From Chryseobacterium gleum (lineage in GTDB: Bacteria > Bacteroidota > Bacteroidia > Flavobacteriales_F > PHOS-HE28): a stretch of DNA of 64,000 nt. Below the pieces are notes generated by a model. That model was not told the DNA's origin. It made no database searches and worked only from the letters and a program-made list of their open reading frames with translations. How positions within the stretch are numbered: the stretch's first letter is position 1; each line of letters starts with the position of its first letter. A program made the translations under genes and the position numbers. The stretch spans positions 1 through 64,000 of the forward strand of contig CAMCAZ010000004.1 in the NCBI GenBank assembly GCA_945872795.1. Direction: 5' to 3'. Of this stretch, positions 24,657-33,162 are shown one piece after another.

Positions 24657-26066
24657 TCAAAAGGGTTGAGTGAAATGTAGGAAGAATCCGTGCTCACCCA
24701 AGGCGTTGAGGGTGTATTCGCCGCGCACCACCTGATCGTAGCTCGTCACCAGGTCAAGCCCGAGCCCGTATCCGCTGAGCCATTGGTCGTTCAGGCTGTT
24801 GGAGGCGCTGTAACGGCTGTCCCACACCCGGCCCACGTCGGCGAAGAGGTCCAGATAGAGGGCCATGTGCAGTGTCCGGAAGGCTTCCATGGGGATGGCC
24901 TCCATGCGGTAGTTGCGCGGCTTGAAGAGTGTGAACACCACGTTGCCCTTGGCCAAAGCGTAGTGCTCTCCATCCGCCACGTAGTACTCGTAGCCGCGCA
25001 CCTGGGCACTGTAGCCCAGCCCTTCCTGCACAAAATAGGGCGGCAAGCCCTGGGTGACCTTGCCGCGCAGGGAGAGGGCGAGCGTCAGGCGGTCGTGTAC
25101 TGGCCACCAGCGTTTGGCGGTGGCATAGGCCGTGGTGATGTCCGGTTCGGCGGTACCCAGAACACCCAGGCCCAGCCTGTCCAGACGCAGTTCGGCATAG
25201 TGCCCGGAGCGTGGGAAGACGCGGACATCACGCCGGTCCCAGATCAGGGTGTAGCCCAGGCTCAGGAAGCGGGTCCGGGTGTTCGCGCCGTCGAAATAGT
25301 CGGTGGCGACCTGCACGATGGTGTCCTGGACCTCGGCCTGGTTGAAGCTCATCCGCCAGGCATGGCGAACGTCATGGTTCCGGCGCAGGGTCACCTCCAG
25401 GTCGCCCCACCATTCATCGCGGTTGCTGCCGTCCGGGTTGCTCACCAAGATCCGTTTGTTGTCCACCGTGCCTGCCGTTATCTCGGCCTGCTGCTCATAC
25501 CCTCCACCGATGCTGAAGCCCCATTTCTGGGACTTGTCCAGGTAGGGCACCTTGTAGCGCAGCGCCACTTGTTTGGTGTAGCCGAACTGGGCCTTGGCGT
25601 AGATGGTCTCGTTCTGCCCGCGGAAGTTGTACTGGTAAAGGTAGAGCCCATAGTTCACGCGGCTCAGGTCCTTGGTGAGCCACCAGGTATTGAAGTTCGG
25701 GTCGGCCAGGTCGAACACGATGGCCGGCCACAGGTACCATCGTTCGTTCACCACCACTTCCACGATCACTGTGCGCATGTCCAGGAACAAGGGCAAGAGG
25801 TCAACCGTGTTGAAGAGACCGGTGTTCATCAGGTTCTGGCGGCTCCGTTCCAGGCGTTCATAGAAGGCCGCAGTGCCCAGGCTGTCGCCCTCCTGCACCA
25901 ACAGCTCCCGGAGGATGATGCGGTCACGCGTGACCTTGTTGCCCGAAAGGGTGATCCCCACCACCCGCAGATCCTGCGCAGGGGCCGGGACAGTGTCCTG
26001 CGCCGATGCGCCGACAAAGCCCGTGATCCACAGTAGAAGCAGGAAGGAACGGCGCGCCAGGCTCAT
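24657..26066 (-). CDS. Omp85/BamA-TamA family outer-membrane protein with a single POTRA
   Basis: From the ATG at 26066 the product is 469 residues. A GTG at 26084, overlapping the CBS gene's stop (GTGA), is an alternative start. After a signal peptide ([16 protein letters not shown]) there is one POTRA-like domain ([22 protein letters not shown] ... [13 protein letters not shown]) and a beta barrel running to the C-terminal Phe ([13 protein letters not shown]). The loop-6 motif is AQVRGYEYY. It is shorter than BamA (one POTRA, not five). Located between a CBS protein and nadK, it may act in assembly or secretion at the outer membrane, with substrate unknown. Confidence 0.85.
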   Translation of the reverse strand: MSLARRSFLLLLWITGFVGASAQDTVPAPAQDLRVVGITLSGNKVTRDRIILRELLVQEGDSLGTAAFYERLERSRQNLMNTGLFNTVDLLPLFLDMRTVIVEVVVNERWYLWPAIVFDLADPNFNTWWLTKDLSRVNYGLYLYQYNFRGQNETIYAKAQFGYTKQVALRYKVPYLDKSQKWGFSIGGGYEQQAEITAGTVDNKRILVSNPDGSNRDEWWGDLEVTLRRNHDVRHAWRMSFNQAEVQDTIVQVATDYFDGANTRTRFLSLGYTLIWDRRDVRVFPRSGHYAELRLDRLGLGVLGTAEPDITTAYATAKRWWPVHDRLTLALSLRGKVTQGLPPYFVQEGLGYSAQVRGYEYYVADGEHYALAKGNVVFTLFKPRNYRMEAIPMEAFRTLHMALYLDLFADVGRVWDSRYSASNSLNDQWLSGYGLGLDLVTSYDQVVRGEYTLNALGEHGFFLHFTQPF

Positions 26067-26080
26067 GCCGTGCGGCTGGT

Positions 26081-26743
26081 TCACAGGTTGATGAAGCGCA
26101 TCAGCTCATCGTACCGTCCACGCAGGTCATCGTGGAAGCGCGAGCCCTGGTAGGTGGACTTCACGAAGTACTCATAGCGCTCGAAGGACTGCAGGATGTC
26201 GCTGATGTCCTCGCGGTTGATCTTCAGCGTCACCTCCACGCGCGTGCTGTCCGGAAGCGTGTGGGTGTAAACGCTGAGCACCTTGCCGCCGTTGCCTTCC
26301 ACGATGCGTGCGATGGCTTGCAGGCTGTAGTCCACCTGGTTCAACTCCAGCACCACGATGCTGCCGACCTCATGGATGTTGGTGATCTCCGCCAGCCGGT
26401 GCAGGGCCTCATGCTCGGTGATGCTGCCGAGGTAGCGGCCCATATCGTCCAGCACGGGCACCACCGTGAGCCCGCGCTCGCTGAAGAGCTTCATCACCTC
26501 ATAGATGTGCTGCCCGCCCCGTGCAAATGCGATCTCCACCTGTTCCATCGCCTCGCCCACTGTGGCCCGCGGATCGTTGCGGTCCACCAGGTCCTGGTCC
26601 TTCACCATGCCCACCAGGCGCTGGTCCTCCACCACCGGCAGATGGCTCACCTTGAACTCCTCCATCCAATCCAAGGCGCGGCCCACCTCGTCCTGTGGAC
26701 GCAGCGGTGGGATGTCGGCGGTGATCAGGTCTATGGCGTGCAT
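26081..26743 (-). CDS. CBS-domain protein (paired CBS plus ACT-like tail)
   Basis: The 220-residue protein has two CBS motifs, about residues 1-60 ([20 protein letters not shown] ... [11 protein letters not shown]) and 65-125 ([28 protein letters not shown]). An ACT-like region follows ([25 protein letters not shown]). CBS pairs bind adenine nucleotides and regulate partners. This is the first gene of the leftward block and is coupled to the Omp85-like gene. A divergent promoter region of 75 bases separates it from pdxJ. Its partner is unknown. Confidence 0.88.
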   Translation of the reverse strand: MHAIDLITADIPPLRPQDEVGRALDWMEEFKVSHLPVVEDQRLVGMVKDQDLVDRNDPRATVGEAMEQVEIAFARGGQHIYEVMKLFSERGLTVVPVLDDMGRYLGSITEHEALHRLAEITNIHEVGSIVVLELNQVDYSLQAIARIVEGNGGKVLSVYTHTLPDSTRVEVTLKINREDISDILQSFERYEYFVKSTYQGSRFHDDLRGRYDELMRFINL

Positions 26744-26774
26744 GGCGGAAACCCTTGGATCTACGGGCGGTCCC

Positions 26775-26782
26775 TACTTTTG
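26775..26782 (+). promoter_or_regulatory. TAnnTTTG -7 box for pdxJ
   Basis: TACTTTTG lies 36 bases before the GTG start of pdxJ, in the 75-base divergent gap with the CBS gene. Confidence 0.6.
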
Positions 26783-26818
26783 TGGACCTTCGTCGGGAAC
26801 AAAGTAACGCATCCGACC

Positions 26819-27532
26819 GTGACCCGTCTTAGCGTCAATATCAACAAGCTCGCCACATTGCGTAATGCGCGGGGTGGCAACGTGCCCGATGTAGTGGCGC
26901 TGGCACTTGACATCGAGCGCTGGGGTGCACAGGGGATCACGGTGCACCCGAGGCCCGATGAACGGCATATCCGGCGCAGCGATGTGCGCGCCCTCAAAGG
27001 CAGGCTCACCACCGAGTTCAATATCGAGGGTTATCCCAGTGCCGAGTTCATGGACCTGGTGCTGGAGGTGAATCCCCACCAGGTGACGCTCGTACCCGAC
27101 CCGCCGGGAGTGCTCACCAGCAACGCCGGTTGGGACGCCCGTACCCATCAGGAGCAGTTGAAGGAGGTGATCCATGCGCTGAAAGGGAACGGCATACGCA
27201 CCTCCTTGTTCATGGGCACGGATGTGGAGCAGATCGCCCATGCCGCCACAACGGGTGTCGACCGGGTCGAATTGTACACGGGGCCCTATGCCGCGGACTA
27301 TCATGCCGACCGGGATGCCTCGGTGGAACCCTTCGTCCGTGCCGCCCAACACGCCGCCGAACGGGGTCTCGGGCTGAACGCCGGGCATGACCTGGACCGC
27401 GAGAACCTGGCCTTCTTCGCCCACCGTGTGCCCGGATTGCTGGAAGTGTCGATCGGACACGCCCTCATCTGCGACGCCCTCCTGTTCGGTCTGGAGAACA
27501 CGGTCCAACTCTATCTCCGGGAACTGCGATGA
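26819..27532 (+). CDS. pdxJ: Pyridoxine 5'-phosphate synthase
   Basis: From the GTG at 26819 the product is 237 residues beginning [19 protein letters not shown], the family start. The active-site stretches [28 protein letters not shown] and [12 protein letters not shown] are present. It condenses 1-deoxyxylulose 5-phosphate with 3-amino-2-oxopropyl phosphate in vitamin B6 synthesis. A TACTTTTG -7 box sits upstream. It overlaps the next gene by four bases (ATGA), starting a three-gene rightward operon. The frame extends far upstream, but that part is antisense to the CBS gene. Confidence 0.95.
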   Translation: MTRLSVNINKLATLRNARGGNVPDVVALALDIERWGAQGITVHPRPDERHIRRSDVRALKGRLTTEFNIEGYPSAEFMDLVLEVNPHQVTLVPDPPGVLTSNAGWDARTHQEQLKEVIHALKGNGIRTSLFMGTDVEQIAHAATTGVDRVELYTGPYAADYHADRDASVEPFVRAAQHAAERGLGLNAGHDLDRENLAFFAHRVPGLLEVSIGHALICDALLFGLENTVQLYLRELR

Positions 27533-28323
27533 CCGTGGATCTGCACTATCGGCGCATGGGTCCCGAGGGTGCCACACCCTTGGTGGTGCTGCACGGCCTT
27601 TTCGGCACCTCCGATAATTGGGGCACAGTGGGCAAGGAATTGGCCGAACCGGGCACGCTCGATGAACCGGCCTTCGATGTGTTGCTTGTGGACCTGCGGG
27701 ACCATGGTCGCTCGCCGCACACATCCAGCACCTCCTACCCCCTGATGGCCGCGGACGTGCATGCGCTCATCGAACGTCTGGGCCTTCGTGACGTGATCCT
27801 CGTGGGCCATTCCATGGGGGGCAAGACAGCGATGGTGTTCGCACAGCGATGGCCCGAGCTGCTTCGGCAATTGGTGGTGGTGGACATCAGCCCCCGAGAG
27901 CATGCCAACAACCACGGCCACATCATCGAGGCCCTGCTCACGGCCGACCTTTCCCCCGGACGGACCCGCAAGGATGTGGAAGCGCACATCGCCGCACGCG
28001 TGAGGGAGCCCGGTGTGGTGCAGTTCCTGATGAAGAACCTGTTCTGGCAGACCGAGGAGCAACTGGCCTGGCGCGTGAATGCGACCCTGCTGGCCAGTGA
28101 GCTCGATGCGATCCTCGCCGCCATCGGATCCGAGGTGGTGCGCGTTCCCACGCTCTTCATCCGCGGTGGGCAGAGCGACTACATCCTTCGTGAGGACCTG
28201 CCTGCCATCAAGGAGCAGTTCCCCAACAGCCGCGTGGAGACCATCCCTTATGCAGGACATTGGGTGCACGCCCAGGCACCCGATGAAGTGATCGGCATGA
28301 TCCGTGCAACGCTTCGGCCATGA
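27529..28323 (+). CDS. Alpha/beta hydrolase (YbfF/ABHD11-like esterase)
   Basis: The 264-residue protein has [14 protein letters not shown] (oxyanion HG), the nucleophile elbow GHSMGGKTA, an acid region near [10 protein letters not shown], and the catalytic His in [10 protein letters not shown]. The family comprises carboxylesterases acting on small acyl esters in the cytosol; no signal peptide is seen. It is translationally coupled to pdxJ upstream and to the exported protein gene downstream by four-base overlaps. The link to B6 synthesis is positional only. Confidence 0.88.
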   Translation: MTVDLHYRRMGPEGATPLVVLHGLFGTSDNWGTVGKELAEPGTLDEPAFDVLLVDLRDHGRSPHTSSTSYPLMAADVHALIERLGLRDVILVGHSMGGKTAMVFAQRWPELLRQLVVVDISPREHANNHGHIIEALLTADLSPGRTRKDVEAHIAARVREPGVVQFLMKNLFWQTEEQLAWRVNATLLASELDAILAAIGSEVVRVPTLFIRGGQSDYILREDLPAIKEQFPNSRVETIPYAGHWVHAQAPDEVIGMIRATLRP

Positions 28324-28949
28324 AGCGCTGGGCCCTGATCCTGATCGTATGTCTGCCCTTCCGGGCCGCAGCCCAGGAGGATACGCTGTGGGTGCCCTAC
28401 GCTGCAGGCATGGACCTGAACGACGGCCTCTACCGCAACTTCCAGGAGTTCCGTATGAACGCACCAGGCGTTCCCCTGGCACGACTGCGTGATGCACAGG
28501 GCCATGCCGTCCACGATATCCGCACCCTCGTCAGCAAGCTCTATTGGCAGCCCGATACCGGTGCCCTGCAGGTGATACGGGCGGGCAACGTGTGGGGCTT
28601 CTGCCAGAACGACGTGATCTACATCGCTGCGGGTAACGGCTTCTACCGCATCGGTCTCATGGGCAGCTTGGGGCACATGGTGTATGAGGTCACCTACCGG
28701 GATTGGGACCCCTACATGGACCCTTATGGTGGCGTTACACGCACCGCGTTGGCGCATCTCCTGCTGGACATGAACACGGGAGCATTCCTTGACTTCAATG
28801 CGGGAGGCATGGCCGAGGCGCTCAAGGCCGACCCAGTGCTGCTCGATGAGTTCCTGGCCGTGCCTAAAAAGGAACGGAACAAGGACGCCACCCTCTTCCG
28901 CTTTCTACGCTTCTACAACGAGCGACATCCCCTGCTCTTTCCGCAGTGA
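28320..28949 (+). CDS. Exported protein of unknown function
   Basis: The 209-residue protein has a signal peptide ([19 protein letters not shown]) and no motif I recognise. Visible features are GNVWGFCQNDVIYIAAGNGFYRI, a strand-rich centre, and a C-terminal EAL..DPVLLDEFLAV/FLRFYNERHPL helix region. The gene overlaps the upstream hydrolase by ATGA and is probably the last gene of the pdxJ operon. Probably periplasmic. Confidence 0.65.
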   Translation: MKRWALILIVCLPFRAAAQEDTLWVPYAAGMDLNDGLYRNFQEFRMNAPGVPLARLRDAQGHAVHDIRTLVSKLYWQPDTGALQVIRAGNVWGFCQNDVIYIAAGNGFYRIGLMGSLGHMVYEVTYRDWDPYMDPYGGVTRTALAHLLLDMNTGAFLDFNAGGMAEALKADPVLLDEFLAVPKKERNKDATLFRFLRFYNERHPLLFPQ

Positions 28950-29016
28950 TCGGTGCACGACCCGCAGTTCACCGCAGCTTCACCCGGACATCACACCACA
29001 GCACTTCAGGAAGGGC

Positions 29017-29024
29017 TATTTTCG
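29017..29024 (+). promoter_or_regulatory. TAnnTTcG -7-like box for the EEP gene
   Basis: TATTTTCG lies 22 bases before the ATG at 29047. It differs from TAnnTTTG only at the seventh base, like the box before mraZ. Confidence 0.4.
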
Positions 29025-29046
29025 GGCCCCCAACGACGCACGCACC

Positions 29047-30096
29047 ATGGCTATCCGCAATTCGATCGCACTCCTCGCTTCCATCGCGCTCTCCTTCACG
29101 GTCAGCGCCCAGGAGGGCAAGCCGGAGTTCGTGCCTTCGTTGATCGGGTTCTTCAACATCGAGAACCTGTTCGATACCATCGACTCCCCCGATACCGATG
29201 ACCGGGAGTTCCTGCCCGAAAGTGGCAAGCAGTGGGGCACACAACGCTACCTGCGCAAGGTGGACAAGATGGGCCAGGTGATCGCCGCATTGGGCAGGGA
29301 ACTCGATCCGCGCGGGGTGGCCATTCTCGGCCTGGCCGAGGTGGAGAACCGTTCCGTGGTGGAGGACCTCGTCGTGTCCGCGCCACTGAAGGAACGCAAG
29401 TATGCCGTGGTACATGACGACTCTCCCGATCGCCGGGGAGTGGACGTCGCCCTGATCCACGATCCCAAGCGCTTCAAGGTATACGCCCACAAGAGCTACC
29501 GGCTGGTCACCCCATCGGACACCGCCTTCCGGACCCGCGACCAGTTGTTGGTGAGCGGTGTGTTGGACGGTGATACCACGCACGTCATTGTGGCCCACTG
29601 GCCTTCCCGACGGGGCGGAGAGAAGCGGTCCATGCCGAAACGCATGGCCGCGGGAGAACTGGGCCGCCACATCGTGGATTCCCTCTTGGCGATCAACGCC
29701 AACGCCCGTATTCTCTACATGGGCGACCTGAACGATGACCCGGTGAACAAGAGCATCACCATGGGCCTCCGCGCCATCGGTGAACCGGCCATGGCGCAGG
29801 GCGGAACGCTCTACAACCCCATGTATGCACCCTTCAAGAAAGGCATCGGTTCGCTGGCCTGGCGCGATTCGTGGAACCTCTTTGACCAGATCATCATCTC
29901 TCCGGGTCTGGTGAGCGGCGCCGGTGGTCAATACAAGTACTACGGCGTCCGGGTGTTCAATGAGCCTTATCTGCGTCAGGAGGACGGCAATTTCGCGGGA
30001 TACCCCAAGCGTACCTTCGTGGGTGATACCTACCAGGATGGATACAGCGATCACTTCCCGGTCTTCCTGATCCTGGTGAAGGAGCTGAAGAAGTAG
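29047..30096 (+). CDS. Secreted endonuclease/exonuclease/phosphatase (EEP) family protein
   Basis: The 349-residue product has a signal peptide (SIALLASIALSFTVSAQ). The EEP fold shows IGFFNIENLFDT (metal-site Asn/Glu), ILGLAEVENRSVVEDL, the catalytic VAHWPSRRGG, MGDLNDDPVNKSI and the final SDHFPVFLIL. The family includes DNases and phosphodiesterases; which activity applies is not readable. It points toward a leftward operon encoding an OB-fold T9SS protein, a DUF5689 lipoprotein and a TonB receptor, a grouping that recurs in Bacteroidota. Starts upstream of 29047 lack a signal peptide. Confidence 0.88.
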   Translation: MAIRNSIALLASIALSFTVSAQEGKPEFVPSLIGFFNIENLFDTIDSPDTDDREFLPESGKQWGTQRYLRKVDKMGQVIAALGRELDPRGVAILGLAEVENRSVVEDLVVSAPLKERKYAVVHDDSPDRRGVDVALIHDPKRFKVYAHKSYRLVTPSDTAFRTRDQLLVSGVLDGDTTHVIVAHWPSRRGGEKRSMPKRMAAGELGRHIVDSLLAINANARILYMGDLNDDPVNKSITMGLRAIGEPAMAQGGTLYNPMYAPFKKGIGSLAWRDSWNLFDQIIISPGLVSGAGGQYKYYGVRVFNEPYLRQEDGNFAGYPKRTFVGDTYQDGYSDHFPVFLILVKELKK

Positions 30097-30432
30097 CGCA
30101 CAGCGCCTGGCGTGTTGCCCGTGTGCGACGCAGGCCTTGCGAGCAACGACGGATCGGACCTCGGTCCGGGATGGACCCACAGGGTCCTCGCGCACTTCGC
30201 TGCCGCCGTGGACCGTTCGGGCTGCCAGGTGCCCGTGTTCACCCGTAACGGTCCCCTCTGGATAGAGCCGAAGGAGCCTGCACGTCGCCACTGTCTGTGC
30301 ATATATGCCTTCGGTTCAGCCGCCCCGGAATGTTGGTGGTCGTGCCCCCCCTTCAGCGCGAACGGACAGGCCCGGAACGCAGCGACCCGCGCACTGGTAT
30401 CCAGGCGCGGGTCGCTGTGAAGGGGGGCAGGA
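30097..30432. other. Gene-free stretch between convergent genes
   Basis: The 336 bases hold no recognisable coding sequence. The only clear structure is the long hairpin at 30382-30415. Confidence 0.5.
30382..30415. terminator. Long GC-rich hairpin, possible two-way terminator
   Basis: GCGACCCGCGC (30382-30392) pairs perfectly with GCGCGGGTCGC (30405-30415), and the loop itself can pair CTGG with CCAG. It lies in the gap between convergent genes, 17 bases before the stop of the T9SS gene. There is no T-tract on either strand. Confidence 0.5.
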
Positions 30433-31806
30433 TCAGTGCTGAACGCTCAGACGGGTGCTCATCACCTCGTTCGCGTTGCGCAGGGTCATCACGTAGATGC
30501 CTGTGGGCAGCGTGCTCACATCAAGCAACAAACGCTCGTTGCTGCTTACAGCGCTCAGTGCCACACGACCACTGGCATCGCTCAGGCTCAGCTCGGTGCG
30601 GCCGGTGATGCCGGACAGGTCCACGGTCACCACGCCGTTCGTGGGGTTGGGGAAGAGGCTCACCGTGTTGCCGGCCAGTTCATCCACACCCGTGCTCACC
30701 TCGATGTCCGAGGCCATGCGGGGCTCCACCTTCCATTCGCCGAAGGTGAAGGTGATCACACCCCTCACCGAGTAGAACGTGCCCACCGTGGGGGTGGAGT
30801 CGTACATCAGGTCATCCACCAGGATATCACCCTGCCAGCTGGAACCCAGCCACTGAAAATTGTTGGTCATATCGGGCAGGTTCATGCACTCGATGTCGGC
30901 AACACGCACCAGAACACCTTCCCATTCTTCCTGTGCAGCATTGGCCGCGCTCAGGTTCTCGGCGGTGGGTTGTGGGTTTCCGGAGGAGGTCACCGTGGCG
31001 CTCACCAATGCGACGATCTCCGTGAGGCTGTTGAACTCGTCCACACGGCCCACCACGGTCACGTCATCGCCCATGGCGACGGGTGCTGCAGGGGCGCCGA
31101 ACACGTAGATGCCGCTGAAGGCACCGGTGCCGTCCTGGATGAAGAAGCTGGTCACCGCTCCGGAGGTATTGGTCACCACGCCGGTGACGATGCCGCTGGT
31201 CTCCACCAGCACACCGTCCAGAGGCGATGCACCGTCGGGTGCGGTGGTGGTCTGGATCTCGGAGATGGTCGCCGGGGTGGGCACTTCAGGCTCACCGGCG
31301 GATATCACCACATCATCGATCACGATGTGCTCCGGGCCGGAGGTGTTGATCACCGAGAAGATGAACTCGCCTTCCGCGCTGCTGTTGGTGCAGGACACGC
31401 TCTGGGTCACTTCCTGCCAGGTGGCGCCGTCGGTCAGCTCCACGTAGGGGTTGTAGGTGCCGTAGCCCGATCCCGTGGCGCGGCCGTCATAGATGTTGGT
31501 GCGGATCTGTCCGCGACCACGTACCCAGAAGGTGATGTCGTAGGTGGTTCCCGCCGTCACGGCCATGGGCTGCGTGGTGAAGCGCTTGTGCGTACCGGAG
31601 CTCAGTTGCAGGCGGACAGCGAAGGATCCGGCGTGGACGTTCTCGGTCTCCTGGAAAACGCTGTCCAAGGCGATGTTGGTGCGCAGTCCACCCATGTCGG
31701 TGGGGACGTTGTCCGTCCAGTTCTCGAAGCCGCTCTCGAAGACCGTCTGGGCCTGCATGGGCAGGGCCAACGCAGCCATGAGGCCTAATGCGTAGAAGTG
31801 TTTCAT
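30433..31806 (-). CDS. Secreted OB-fold (nuclease-associated-like) protein with T9SS tail
   Basis: The 457-residue protein has a signal peptide (MKHFYALGLMAALALPMQAQ) and a carbohydrate-binding-like sandwich at about 22-170 (ESGFENWTDNVPTD ... EHIVIDDVVISAGE). At about 178-360 it has OB-fold-like repeats (ISEIQTTTAPDGASPLDG, ETSGIVTGVVTN, FFIQDGTGAFSGIYVFG) resembling those attached to extracellular nucleases and to DUF5689. A T9SS sorting domain ends the protein (VSLFPNPTNGVVTVDL). It is third in the operon after the TonB receptor and DUF5689 lipoprotein, and faces the EEP enzyme gene. It may bind substrate at the cell surface. Confidence 0.8.
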   Translation of the reverse strand: MKHFYALGLMAALALPMQAQTVFESGFENWTDNVPTDMGGLRTNIALDSVFQETENVHAGSFAVRLQLSSGTHKRFTTQPMAVTAGTTYDITFWVRGRGQIRTNIYDGRATGSGYGTYNPYVELTDGATWQEVTQSVSCTNSSAEGEFIFSVINTSGPEHIVIDDVVISAGEPEVPTPATISEIQTTTAPDGASPLDGVLVETSGIVTGVVTNTSGAVTSFFIQDGTGAFSGIYVFGAPAAPVAMGDDVTVVGRVDEFNSLTEIVALVSATVTSSGNPQPTAENLSAANAAQEEWEGVLVRVADIECMNLPDMTNNFQWLGSSWQGDILVDDLMYDSTPTVGTFYSVRGVITFTFGEWKVEPRMASDIEVSTGVDELAGNTVSLFPNPTNGVVTVDLSGITGRTELSLSDASGRVALSAVSSNERLLLDVSTLPTGIYVMTLRNANEVMSTRLSVQH

Positions 31807-31847
31807 GATCCGTTGGTGTTAGTGTTCTGTTGAAGAGTCCGGAAGGG

Positions 31848-33134
31848 TCACTCGATGATTACGTTGTCCACCCTGAAGTTGGTCGTTTGTGCGTTCGGTC
31901 CGCTTCCGGTGTACCGGAAACCGATCACGAAGGGGCCGGAGTATCCCACAGGCAACACCGTGCCGAGGTCCACCGTGCCCGAGTTCACCCAGATCTGGTC
32001 CGCGGTGGCCGGTGTGGCGTAGCTGCAGGGAACGTTCTGCCAGTTGGCGGTGGCCAGGTTGGCGATGTTATAGTTGGTGCTGATCAACACGGCGAAAGGG
32101 TCGTGACCCGCCACACCGAACCCACGTTGCGTGCGGAAAGAGAGCGTCTTGCCGGGGGCGTAGGTCACGGGGGGCGAGATCAACCAGGTGATGTCGCTCG
32201 CATTGGAGGATTGGAAGGCAGTGGCCTGGGCGCAGAGGTCGCCGCTCACACTGTATCCCCTCCAGCGACGTGTTCCCACCTGGGGTGCGTTGATCCAGCA
32301 GTCGAGGTTGGTGATGTCGACGTTGGAGGTGGTGGTGGCGAAGTCCTCATCCACGCTCGTTGTGGCATCGCAAAGAGTGGGTAGAGGGTCGCAACGATCG
32401 GGGTCGTTCAGCAGCACTTCGTTGATGTTACGGATGAAGAGCTGCATGTCCGGGTTAGTGGTGCCGAACTGGCCCACCACACCGATGATGCTGCCCTTGC
32501 CGGTGGGAAGCTGATCGCCGGCGAAATCGGCATAGCCGCTGGTGCGCACGATCAGTTCATTGTTGCAATCGCTCAGGTAGCGGTTCACCGTGGTCTGGCT
32601 CACAGCATCGGCATAGGTCTGCCCGATCTCGCTGAGCGCGAACTCCACACCTGTCACCCGCACCAGCTTGCCCTGCATGTCAGGGGTCACCTGGTCGATG
32701 GTCACATCCTGCGGCAGCTTCACCACACCGGTGGCCTGCTTCACCACGTTGTTGTCCACGTCCACGCTGTCCAGCTGCATCATTCCCTGGTAAAGGCTCA
32801 ACTTGGTGCCGGGGAGATAGATGCGGATGGAGTCGCCTTGGTACAGGCCGCCCGAGTTCACCAGACGCAGCTGGATCGCACCCGTGTGGTCCTGCACATA
32901 AACGTTCTTGTACAGGTTGCCGTTCTGCTCGTCGGCGGTCACCACGGCAAATACCGAGGAATCACCCGTGAAGCGACGTTGCTGCACACCTGCGGGGAGC
33001 AGGTCACGCAGTTCCTGCACGGTCAGCACTGAACCCGTGGGGAGCGTGCGCACTGGTGGCGTATCGAATTCCTTCTTGCAGCCTGCGATGAGCAACACGG
33101 TGGCCGCGAAGGCGGCGATAATGCGAAGATCCAT
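31848..33134 (-). CDS. DUF5689 lipoprotein with choice-of-anchor-J-like domain
   Basis: The 428-residue protein has a lipobox (LIAGC, Cys19). The DUF5689/OB-like part spans about 35-245 (SVLTVQELRDLLP, VFAVVTADEQNGNLYKNVYVQDHTGAIQLRL). A C-terminal jelly-roll resembling choice-of-anchor J follows (DEDFATTTSNVDITNLDCW ... FVIGFRYTGSG ... NFRVDNVIIE). It lies 28 bases downstream of the TonB receptor gene and should be an outer-membrane or surface lipoprotein working with it. Ligand unknown. Confidence 0.85.
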   Translation of the reverse strand: MDLRIIAAFAATVLLIAGCKKEFDTPPVRTLPTGSVLTVQELRDLLPAGVQQRRFTGDSSVFAVVTADEQNGNLYKNVYVQDHTGAIQLRLVNSGGLYQGDSIRIYLPGTKLSLYQGMMQLDSVDVDNNVVKQATGVVKLPQDVTIDQVTPDMQGKLVRVTGVEFALSEIGQTYADAVSQTTVNRYLSDCNNELIVRTSGYADFAGDQLPTGKGSIIGVVGQFGTTNPDMQLFIRNINEVLLNDPDRCDPLPTLCDATTSVDEDFATTTSNVDITNLDCWINAPQVGTRRWRGYSVSGDLCAQATAFQSSNASDITWLISPPVTYAPGKTLSFRTQRGFGVAGHDPFAVLISTNYNIANLATANWQNVPCSYATPATADQIWVNSGTVDLGTVLPVGYSGPFVIGFRYTGSGPNAQTTNFRVDNVIIE

Positions 33135-33162
33135 GGGTAGGGTGTATCGGATATGGTTCGGG

